DNA from: Ceratopteris richardii | Lineage: Eukaryota; Streptophyta; Polypodiopsida; Polypodiales; Pteridaceae | Length of the DNA stretch: 64,000 nucleotides | Assembly (NCBI GenBank): GCA_020310875.1 | Contig: CM035439.1 | Location: 140,807,139-140,871,138 of the forward strand | Reading direction: 5' to 3' | In this document: positions 23,127 to 33,300 of the stretch, piece by piece | Numbering within the stretch: the first letter of the stretch is position 1 | How the letters are laid out: each line of letters begins with the position of its first letter | Translations under genes and position numbers: made by a program | Notes under the pieces: model-generated | Told to the model about the DNA's origin: nothing | The model's database searches: none | Seen by the model: the letters and a program-made list of their open reading frames with translations, nothing else

Positions 23127-23316
23127 AAAATAGTGTAACTTCCACTGCACCAGTGCAAGTGGTAACTAGAGCTCAAGCTTTGCAGCAAAACCAAGGTTTA
23201 GGCCAAGAAAAGAGTTCTGAGGTTAATGAGATTGAGAGCATAACCAAGAAGAGGACCAGAGCTTGGAAAGATAGTCGAGAGAATGAAAAGGCAATGGGCA
23301 AAGAAGATGAGCGAGC
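23127..23316 (+). mobile_element. Outer Gypsy G3, left piece
   Basis: Aligns with the gag of the whole Gypsy from about 29785 to 29965 (ITRAQALQQ, then ESITKKRTRAW). The right piece resumes at 45830 at the next codons, so the Copia C1 element sits inside it. The 5' LTR, leader and early gag of G3 are not in the window; its left edge touches the Copia B2 LTR remnant. Confidence 0.9.
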
Positions 23317-23615
23317 TGAAGTATTTCGATGTCGATGCACCACAGTGCACGCTCCTTCTCGAGAGCTCCACGATGATATGCTCGGAGTAGAAAACCGAGC
23401 TCCTAAGGCCACACACAGTACTCCGCAAGGGATGCTGTAGAATACAGAGAAAACACAGTACACAGAGGAGCATGAAGACAGACTTCGTAGGTCTCACAAA
23501 TGCGATCAAACTTATAGTCTGTGACTGACTAGGCCACTATATGTTTTATTAAAGAACATATACAAGGAAGTGTCCGATGGCCTTTTGGCCTTTCACATGG
23601 ACATTAACGGTAACA
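23317..23615 (-). repeat. 3' LTR of Copia C1
   Basis: 299 bp with TG/CA ends, partner of 45543-45829. On the minus strand it follows the purine tract CCTTTAGTGGGAGAT. Confidence 0.9.
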
Positions 23616-23877
23616 ATCTCCCACTAAAGGTCAACATGGCCAAAGTAACTATAGGAGAAAAAATAAAGAATGATAAAGAATACCTGAGTGTAAGTATACG
23701 AACTATACCTCCCACCTGATGGGCATGTTATTACACAGTATACAAGTGACTGTGTAAGATCAAGAATCAAGTAACCCCCATCAAGTGACAACAGTGTTGA
23801 AAGTTATCCTGTGGTAGAGCTTTGGTCAAAGCATCTGCAGCATTATTTCGAGTGTGAACCTTCTTAAGAATAATGTG

Positions 23878-24834
23878 TTAAGTGGCTAAGCAGTCTCTAA
23901 TGAAGCGATACCTCACCTCAATGTGCTTGTTCTTTGCATAATAGACCAGATTCTTAGCCAAAGCAATGGCACTCTGACTATCACTGAGCAAGCGAGGTAC
24001 ATGCTGAGGTAAACCCATATCACAAGCAAGACGAGAAAGCCACAATGCTTCCTTACATGCCTCACTTGCTGCAACATACTCTGCTTCTGTGGTGGAAATA
24101 GTTGTACATTCTTGAAGACGAGATCTCCAAGAGATAGCACCTCCAGCAAAATAAAAAATATACCCTGATGTAGACTTACAATTGTCTACACAACCAACAT
24201 AATCAGAATCTGTGTAACCAATAATGGATGCTTTCCCTCTACCTAAGCATAGACACTTTTCCTTACTGCCGCTCAGATATCTCAAAATCATCTTGACCAC
24301 TTCCCAATGTTTCTTGCTAGGATTATACATATATCTGCTCACAACTCCCACTGCAAATGCAATGTCTGGTCTCGTAGCTACCATAGCATATACCAACAAA
24401 GACTGATAGGGAATTTTGGTCATGAATTTCTTTTCCTCATCTGATTTGGGGCAATCATCCTTGCTCAATTTCACATATGTGGGTAAAGGTGTACTCAACG
24501 CCTTTCCACCCTACATATTGAACCGATGAAGTACTTTGGATATGTACTCACTTTGAGACAAGTATATGCATCTTTTACTCCTATCACGAGTAATGGGCAT
24601 GCCAAAAATATGTTTGGAATCCCTCAAATCCTTCATATCAAATGTCTGACTCAATTTCTTTTTGAGAATTGACAAATCATAAGAGGACTTCCTAGCAATC
24701 AGCATATCATCGACATAAAGTATCAAGCATATGAAGCTGCCATCTGAGCATCTCTTTGTGTAGAGACAATGATCCTCATTGCTTTGAGAATAGCCTTGAG
24801 ATTTCATAAAAGCATCAAACTTTTGGTACCATTG
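23878..24834 (-). pseudogene. Copia C1 RNase H and distal reverse transcriptase
   Basis: Minus-strand readings include YVDDML, the connection region (ATRPDIAFAVGVVSRYM) and RNase H (GYTDSDYVGCVDNCKSTSG, STTEAEYVAA, NKHIEVRYRFIRD). They continue the pol of C1 whose upstream part lies at 41625-43300 beyond the nested Gypsy. Dead. Confidence 0.87.
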
Positions 24835-25410
24835 TGTTGACAGGATGCGGGAAGAAGCAAGTATGGACACACATGAAGATCTAGCACTGAGGCAACTTAT
24901 TTTTTTCAAAACCCCCACATCATTCTAAAGTGATTCTCATCACTACGAACCCTTGTAAATATCATTTCACCTTTTTGTAGCTCCATTTTGTACAAGCCGA
25001 GGAGTCCTCGAGCTTGGGGAGCCTTAGATGTAGTTGCCTGTCAATTTTCATAATTTTTAGATCTCGTTTGGGCCCTCAAATAAGCCCCGGAACCTAATTT
25101 TTAACTAGGCCGGACACTAGGTCTGAACAGGGCCAAAGCTAGTCAAGAACTATAAATAGAGCTAGAGAGCTCATTTTAGAGGTGAGCTTCTTGTAGTTTG
25201 AGCTTGTATGAGAACTTTCTTGCAATAGAAGTGATTCCATTGTCTTACTCTCTTTGTTCTTACGGTGTGTGCGCGTGTGTGTGTATGTGTGTGCATGTTT
25301 GTGTGCTTCTCACTCACGCACTTGTGCTTCCACTTGCTCGTGGTCTTCATACCATCCTCATGTCTTCCCGGATTGACATTAAAGGAGGTGCTACTCATCA
25401 CTGAGCTACA
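24835..25410 (+). repeat. 5' LTR of Gypsy G4
   Basis: 576 bp, TGTTGACAGG...GAGCTACA. TATAAATAG at 25151-25159 is the likely core promoter. A GT-rich tract (25264-25306) lies in the U5 side. It appears identical to 41044-41619. Confidence 0.95.
25151..25159 (+). promoter_or_regulatory. LTR TATA box of Gypsy G4
   Basis: TATAAATAG matches the plant TATA consensus. The copy in the 3' LTR is at 41360-41368. The segment just after it (AGAGCTAGAGAGCTCAT) is conserved in all four Gypsy LTRs in the window, consistent with the transcription start region. Confidence 0.65.
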
Positions 25411-25418
25411 CCAAATTT

Positions 25419-25437
25419 TGGCGCCGTTGCCGGGGAT
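25419..25437 (+). promoter_or_regulatory. tRNA-Asp primer binding site of Gypsy G4
   Basis: TGGCGCCGTTGCCGGGGAT, eight bases after the LTR, is the exact complement of the 3' end of plant tRNA-Asp including CCA, from my memory of that tRNA. Athila-type elements use the same primer. Confidence 0.88.
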
Positions 25438-25463
25438 CGAGCTTTGAGGACGAGCGTGTGATG

Positions 25464-26862
25464 GTAAGACGTAGAGAGGACGCGTTGGAATGGTAAGTAG
25501 TAGGTAAATTTCTGATTTTCCTCCATCTCCATCTTCATCTTCACCTCCTTCTCCATCTCCACCTCCTTCCCCACTACATATCCCCTCTTCCCTTTCTTTC
25601 CCTCATTTGTTGTGTGCGAGTTTGAGAGAGAGCGATTGTGTGTGTTTGCATTTGTGTGTTTTTTGCATGTTTCTTGCAGGTACCAGCTCCATCATCATCT
25701 CCAGCAAGCTCAGCAGGTACAGAAACTGCCTGCACAGTCCCCGAGGCGTTGAGCTCGAGCTATCGCGACACTCCGAAAAGTTCGACTTCTCACGATTCTG
25801 AGTGCACCACGGCATTGCGCAGGCCTAGAGCTCCTAGGAACCCTAGATAGAACAGGAAAATTCGCCATATCTCGAGCTATCGCGACACCCCAAGGTATCG
25901 CGACACTCCGAGCTATCGCGACACCCCAAGGTATCGCGACACTCCGAGCTATCGCGACACCCCAAGGTATCGCGACACTCCGAGCTATCGCGACACCCCA
26001 AGGTATCGCGACACTCCGAGCTATCGCGACACCCCAAGGTATCACGACACTCCGAGCTATCGCGACACCCCAAGGTATCGCGACACTCCGAGCTATCGCG
26101 ACACCCCAAGGTATCGCGACACTCCGAGCTATCGCGACACCCCAAGGTATCGCGACACTCCGAGCTATCGCGACACTTGGAGGTATCGCGACACTCCGAG
26201 CTATCGCGACACCCCAAGGTATCGCGACACCCCAAGGTATCGCGACACTCCGAGCTATCGCGACACCCCAAGGTATCGCGACACTCCGAGCTATCGCGAC
26301 ACTTGGAGGTATCGCGACACTCCGAGCTATCGCGACACCCCAAGGTATCGCGACACTCCGAGCTATCGCGACACTTGGAGGTATCGCGACACTTCGACCC
26401 GACCTATCGCGATACATGGCCTTAACGCACGAAATTTTAGAGTGAATTTTTGGAGTAAAATTGAGATACAATTGAGCTTAGTTTTGGTCACATTGGAGTA
26501 ACATTAGAGCCTTAGAAGGGGGACAAGACCGAGGAACCTGTGAGGAAATCCCTGAACCCTGAGAGCCTGTTTTGACCCCTATTGGCCTGAATGGTCACAA
26601 CTTGACCATACGAACTCCGATTGAGGAGATTTTGGTCTCGTTGGAAAGCTCGTTGAGAATCCTACGTGGACCTCGACTGGTTTTTGTAAGAATCATACGC
26701 GGAGTTTCAGAACATGCATTTTTAAGTTGACCTTTAGGTGGAACTAAGTGGTTCTCAGATTCAGGGGGTACCGTGAGTTACTCCAGGGGGACTAAAAATA
26801 TTGATGTGTGTCTTCCGATTACTTGTGGTAATAAAGCTATACTAACTGGTGAGTTTTTGCAG
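25464..26862 (+). other. Putative leader intron of Gypsy G4
   Basis: Donor-like ATG|GTAAGA at 25464 (and a stronger TG|GTAAGTAG at 25493) and a textbook acceptor: TACTAAC at 26840-26846 followed by GTTTTTGCAG ending at 26862. Removal would delete the minisatellite and bring the LTR leader to within about 460 bases of the gag start. The older copy G1 keeps both sites at matching positions. Inference from consensus and conservation only; a second acceptor-like TTTCTTGCAG ends at 25679. Confidence 0.5.
25873..26415. repeat. 36-bp minisatellite in the leader of Gypsy G4
   Basis: About 15 near-perfect 36-bp units, each made of two 18-bp halves, CGAGCTATCGCGACACCC and CAAGGTATCGCGACACTC. A single outlying half-unit lies at 25753-25770. 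Some halves carry a TTGGAG variant. TCGCGA, a palindrome with two CpGs, recurs every 18 bp. The multiple-of-three period keeps several frames open on both strands, but these are not proteins. Confidence 0.95.
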
Positions 26863-27320
26863 GAACTCGGTGTGCGCTCAAGGCAATCCAAAGCAAGCTA
26901 GCAAGGGTGAGTACCAGGCTTGGGAGAAGGCTTCCTGGGCTTGCATAGCTGTCGGGTCAACCAGCTGATTGAGGTTGGAAGATCTCATAACCCTCCTTTG
27001 TCAATTCCTAGCCTAGGCTAAGTACGACTTAGGTGTGGTAATTAACTAGGGCAACGCTAGGCACGAATTAAGTCCAAGAGAATTAATCAACCAAGTGCAA
27101 GAAAATAAATAGGTCTTAAGTGCGAAAACACTAAGGGACAAAAAGGTAAACGGGAATCGATCACTCATCAAGTGCGGAAATTCATTTAAGTACTCCTGAC
27201 GACGCAATTTCAGACAAGACCATAAACATAATAATCAACTAAAAAGAACAAAGTGATTGGGGCAAAATCAACCTGCAACGAGAGTGTGCTTGGGTTCCAG
27301 GGGGGGAATAAATCAGGCAT

Positions 27321-30300
27321 ATGAACCTTAGATCAGGCAGACACTTAGGCCGAGACAGACAAAGCCTCAGATCTTCTGAAGCTAGTGTCAATCACACTGC
27401 CAGGTCTTGGGCCCAGCAGTTGAGTGATTACCCATACACTGCCAGATCAGAGACAAGTGATTCTGAGATGTCCTATCACATGGAGAGATCAGTAGGTAGT
27501 TCAGGGTTGGCATATCTAGAAAAGCCAGAGGGACCTTATAAGACTCAATTGGAATATATCAGGACGAATCGTCTAGGTGCTCGCATCTACGAAGACGGAC
27601 TGAGAAGATCAGTGGTCCAGATTAAGAACCCCGACCAACCCCATGGAATAGACCACCCGGTAGTCAAGTTTGAGAATGGAACATACCTAGATAAAGAGGG
27701 GACTATATATGTAGTCACCACTCTTCCCGATAGAACTGATGAGTTTGGAAATGTGTTTGCAGAGACTGACATGGGAGATATAGAGCAAGGGAATTTAGAG
27801 AGAGAGCCAAGAACTCCCCGTGGTAAGTCTGTCTTGACCAGAATCATGACTCCTGAGTGGATTCCACAAGATAATAAAAGCATAGATCTGCTTTTAAATC
27901 GGGAAACCGATGAGGCTTTTTGGAGATATAGAACCTCTCAACCTCAGGAGGGGAACACCCTCACAATCTACGAGTTTAAAGACCCTGATAGTCCAGGCCA
28001 AGTAACCTACCTAGACACTGCATCAGAGGGAATCTTCGTGGTCACTGAGCAGGGCAGACATGCCTACACTTGGAAGGGTGAATTAGTTTTTCCCCGACCA
28101 AGGTCTACTGTGTCCTTTGGTCATCAAGGAGCTGGGACCTCCCACGCTCATGGCGCTCAAAGAGATAGAGGTAGAGACAAACCTGAGGTAAGTTTTGCCA
28201 ACGCCCTGGGAAGAGAAAGAACGGGAACAGAAAGGAATAGAGTAGAAACTGAGAGACATAGAACCCCTTGGAATCACCGGGACATTGATGAATTTCCTTT
28301 GCCAAGGCCGAGAGAACACACTAGGACCCTGCGTCCAACCCAACTTGTGAAGTCCATGAAGAATTACTTCGATGGCACGGGAGACCCGTATGACCATGTG
28401 GCAGAATTTCGACAAGTGTTGAAAGCTGAACAAGTGGAGGACCTATTCACGCAATATAATGCTTTCGGTCTAACCCTTAGGAACACTGCTCTTACGTGGT
28501 TCCAACCACTGAATGAGCGGCATTTCAGAAACATAGACCAACTCTTAGAGGCATTTATTGTTGAGTTTTCTAAGAGTGGAATCAGGCATAACACCTCCTC
28601 ACTAATTCATAGCTTCAAACAAACACCTCAAGAGACGGTCAGACTAGCTGGAAGAAGATTTAGACAGTACCTGGAGAGATGCCCTACGCCAGAGTTACCC
28701 ACACCAGCCAAACAAGTGGCCTTGTTCCTAGATGGATTGTTGAGCACTAAGCTCAGGTCATATGTGTACCTGAAGGACCCTAGAACGATAGAGGAGTGCG
28801 TGCGCATGTGCATAGACATTGAGGACAATCTAGGTGAGGAGTTAGAACTATCAAAAATCTATAGGGATTCTGATAACTCTAGTAAACAGACATCTGGTCA
28901 ATCCACATCCATCGAGGAACTTGCAGAGAAGGTAGCCCAAAAACTAGGTGTCTCTAGTAAGCAAATTCCGAGATTTGCCCCAGTTAAGCGGTGTTACAAT
29001 TGTGGCGGCGAGCATATGGCAAGTGTATGCCCCATTATGGCCCAACCTCAGGCGAACCTTAGTGGCCAGTACTGCACCATAGAGCGCAGGTACACCAATC
29101 ACACGGCACAAGACTGCCCATATAACAAACAAACTGTTAGGCAAAATTATCCTCAGCCATATCCACAACAGGGTAGATACCAGAATCAGTACCCATCTCC
29201 ACAATACAACAGACCACAACAAACCTATCAGCCACCTTATCAAGGGCAGCAGAGACCTCAACCAGTCCTAGTGCAGCAACCCCCTACTCCAACCAATGTG
29301 ATCCCAGTGAAGTATGCATCTACTGAAGAAAATCTGAATAGAGCCATAGTCCCAGTCACCCCATTGCTATCAGACAGTGATCCCAGTGACCATAGTTTTG
29401 ACTCCGCACATATTGATAGCCCACAAGCTTACTACATGCAGTCACCCGAGCATAACGAGTCATACTACTATGAGGACCCAAGTGAAAATAATGGGGAACC
29501 GGAGTATTCTAATGTCATGTACACAAACCCCAACTCTAGACCTCAACCTAGGCAGGTACGACCCCCATTTCCTAGAGGACCATGCTTCAGATGTCAGGGA
29601 GATCACCTTATACGTGATTGCCCACTGCCTGCCCCTACACAGCCTCAACCAGTAACCATTCAGGGCTTCTGTCAAGATTGCGGGAAAGAGCATCTCCTAC
29701 GAGATTGCCCGAAGAACCCTAATAACATGCCTAAAATCACTCCTATCAATGTCGTTGGGTTAGTGGTAGACTCCATAGGAAGCGTGACTTCCACTGCACC
29801 TGTGCAGGTGATCACAAGAGCCCAGGCACTTCAACAACACAAAGGTGCAGGGCCCGAACAGAGCCCCGAGGTGAGTGAAATAGAGAGCATAACCAAAAAG
29901 AGGACTAGAGCCTGGAAGGAGAGTCGTGAAAGAATGAAGAGACAATGGGCAAAAAAGATAAATGAACTTGAAGAAAGCGTGAGAGAAACCAAGGCAAAAA
30001 TCATGGAAATCACATCTCATCCGCACTCCCACACACTTCCTCCACTACCATCCCCATCACCCTCCAATTCTCCACCCTCTAATACACCCCTCGTAACCCA
30101 CCCACCACCCCGAGTAGGATCAGTATTAGCTGACCCCACTCCTGAAGGCTTGGACATGATGTTTAAAGCCTACCAGGCTCGACTTCAAGAAGGGCCAACA
30201 GCTGCAAACCTAGACAGGAGTTACCCTAGAGCCGACTTAGAGATTGAACGGATGAAGATGTGCATGAAAATGGTAGAACAAGCTCAAGCTATACTTGAGA

Positions 30301-33300
30301 CCAGCCAAAAGTTCAATCAGACGAACGCTGTCAAGCCGGGTTTGCATTTCCAAGGCTTACTAGAAAGATTAGAGCAGTTGGTAAACAAATCACAAGTTTC
30401 TTTACCTCCACAGGCTCAACCAGTTGTTGAAAGAGGAAGCTCACCACAAATGGTAGCTTATGTTCCTAATTCCACGGATGCTGGAGTACCTCCTTCAATA
30501 CAACAGTACTCTCCAGAGTTCTTGCGGGAAATACAAGAAGAGAAATGGGCCAAGGAGAAGGGTGATTCCCCTCCGATTCCTGAGATTGATGATCTTCGTG
30601 ATCAATTTCCCCAAGACATTCCCTCTATCTATGGGGATCAAGCAGAGCAACAAGAGGATGAGAGATTAGATTTTGAATCTAATTCTTTACAAGAGTTGCC
30701 TCATTTCACAGGCCCATGGGAATCTGAATCTCTCCAGATCAGAGCGCCCACTATATTGGTAAGAAATGAAGACTCAGTGATTCCCAAAAACACTGATGTC
30801 GTGAAAAACACTAAGGTTCAATGTCACCTCACTGTAGAGGAGCTGCTCAAGGCAAAACCGGAGCTCTGGAATCATGTGAAGGATCAGGTTCCAGAACTTG
30901 AATCCAATTTACCAAAAGTAGGCTCTAAGCAGGAAGTTCCCGAGATACCTCTCGACAAGATAGGAGACATGAGCGAAGGTGAAGAAGGGAACACTTATCT
31001 TCCGATCACCTATCAAGGTTACACAACCAAAGCAATTGTGGATTCGGGTGCGGGAGTTGCTATCGCAACTACCTCCTTGTGGAAACGATGGGGCAAACCC
31101 ACCTTAAGACCAACGAGAATGAAACTTCAAATGGCAGATGGTCATTTTGAAAGACCTCTCGGATTGCTTGAAGGGATAACTCTAACCACTTGTGGTGTGG
31201 AGTTTGAACATACGTTTGCTATATGTGACTTTGAGAAGAATGATGTTTACGAGATGATCCTAGGAAGACCTTTCCTACGACAATTGCAAATAGTACAGGA
31301 TTGGGGAACCAACTCCTTGTACTTACAGCACTTAGGGGTCACCACCAAGGTCAATCTGAAGGATCACACCTTTAGAGATGTACCACCCCTACAGTGGAAC
31401 CCTATCCACAAAGCGAAAGAAGATTCTATCTCCGTGCATTCTGGAAGTTCACCTGAACCATCCTGGTTGCATGAAGATACTCACTTGTGGATGTGCAAGG
31501 TCGCGGAGGAAGAGGAAAAGCGCCGAAAAGCGAGAGAAGAAGGAGCTCCTCCAGGAGATAGACCAATAAAAGACCCAGCCTATACACCGATGATATTTCC
31601 AGATGAGGAATTTGAGCCTCATGGTTGGGCAGAAATCTTAGCTACCATGGACATTGCAGTCAATGAAGAACAATGGACACCTCATTGTGATGAGGAGGGT
31701 TATGACATTTCAGTGTTCATGTGTCAGCCCTTGTTGGAAGAGTGTGATCCTAGTGAGTCCATGGAAGAGGAAGAGAGTGACGATGATCTAGAATCCATTG
31801 TGATGGATACTTACTTTGACTCAGAGGAACACTACTTAGAAGACATAGGGGTGTTAACCCAAAAAGAAGAAGAACCCCTTGCGAGTATTAAAACGATAAA
31901 TTCAAAGGAAGGAAGTGAAGGAAGTCAAAAGAAAAAGAAAAGGAAAGCAGTAAGACAAGAAGAGGAAGAACCATTGTTTGAAGTACCAGAAAATTTCAAA
32001 AAATATGAAGTGGAAGACCGGAAAATTTTGGTACGAATGCCTAAGAGAGAGGCCATTATAGGAGAAGCATATGACAATAAAGAAAAGACCAAAAAAATTG
32101 TAGTGACCATTGAAGGGAACGAAGAGCGATGTACGTACATAGGAGACGACCTAAGTGCAGAAGAAGAAGCAGAACTTGTAGCTCTATTAAGAGAATATAG
32201 GGATGTGTTCGCATGGCATTATAGAGACTTGAAAGGAGTAGATCCAGAGATCTGCTCTCATACGATTCCGATGACCGCAGATGCTAAGCCCACCAAACAA
32301 AAACCCTACACGTATAATGACAATTATGCGGCCAAAATAAAAGAGGAAATTGACAGGCTGATTGAAGCCGGATTCATCTATGAGATTGAGCACACTGAAT
32401 GGGTGTCCCCTATTGTAGTGGTGCCCAAGAAGAATGGGAAATTGCGAGTGTGCATTAACCTTAAAAAAGTTAATGCCGCTACGATTAGAGATAGTTATCC
32501 ACTGCCCATCACCGAACATCTTTTGGAGCGTGTTGCAGGCAAGGAGGTTTACAGCTTCCTTGATGGATTTTCAGGTTACAACCAAGTAGCCATTGCCCCC
32601 GAAGATCAACACAAAACGGCCTTTGCCACTGAATGGGGAATCTTTGCATTCCGTGTGATGCCATTTGGGCTCACCAATGCACCTGCAACATTCCAAAGAC
32701 TCATGTGTCATGTCTTCAAAGAGTTCTTGCGAAAGAGCTTAGAAGTATATGTGGATGATTTATGCGCTCATTCCCAAGAAAGGAGTTACCACATCCCTGA
32801 GCTTAGGCAAATCTTCAACAAGTGTAGAGATTATCGAGTGTGTCTGAATCCAGAGAAGTGTGTGTTTATGGTACGCCAAGGTAAGATCTTAGGTCACATT
32901 GTTTCGAAGAATGGAATATCAACAGACGAAGACAAGGTGAGAGCAATAGCAGAGTTGGCCAGACCAAGAAATGTGAAAGAGGTACAAGCCTTTATGGGCC
33001 ATTGTGGATATTACCGTAGATTTATCCACATGTATGCCATCATAGCTAAACCTCTTTATGGGCTGTTAACGAATTTTGAATGGAATGAGGAATGCGAGAC
33101 TTCCTTCAACGAGCTGAAGAGACGTTTGTGCACAGCACCAATATTGACTACTCCGGATTGGAGCAAACCCTTTCATGTCCATGTGGATGCCTCCAATCAT
33201 GCAATAGGATGTGTGCTAGCACAACCCACAGGTGAAGGAAATCTAGATTTGCCGATAGCCTATGCTAGTAGGCAATTAAATGCTGCTGAACGAAATTACA

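Larger units (their letters stand above)
18915..23129 (-). mobile_element. Copia element B2 (family B, minus strand), broken
   Basis: Family B copy in opposite orientation, apparently inserted in the 3' LTR of B1. From the right: about 25 bp of 5' LTR (23105-23129), tRNA-Met-type primer site 23091-23104, leader with degenerate repeats, gag, protease, partial integrase, reverse transcriptase, duplicated polypurine/LTR junction and a full 3' LTR 18915-19816. The right end abuts a Gypsy piece directly. The internal region is shorter than a full Copia and broken several times. Confidence 0.87.

Noticed and set aside
21418-23145. A host zinc-knuckle protein gene
   Set aside because: The frame contains Copia gag, knuckle, protease and integrase motifs and is bounded by a primer site and LTR sequence.
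25171-25447. Small open frames in the G4 LTRs on both strands
   Set aside because: They are the same in both LTRs because the LTRs are copies; composition follows the GT-rich tract and there is no protein motif.
25873-26415. CRISPR-like array
   Set aside because: There are no unique spacers, the units are contiguous, and the context is a plant LTR element leader.
25710-26471. Long open frames on both strands of the minisatellite (arginine/serine and valine/alanine/isoleucine repeats)
   Set aside because: The 36-bp period is a multiple of three, so every frame without a stop in one unit stays open. There are no domains or conserved starts, and the diverged G1 array does not keep the frames.
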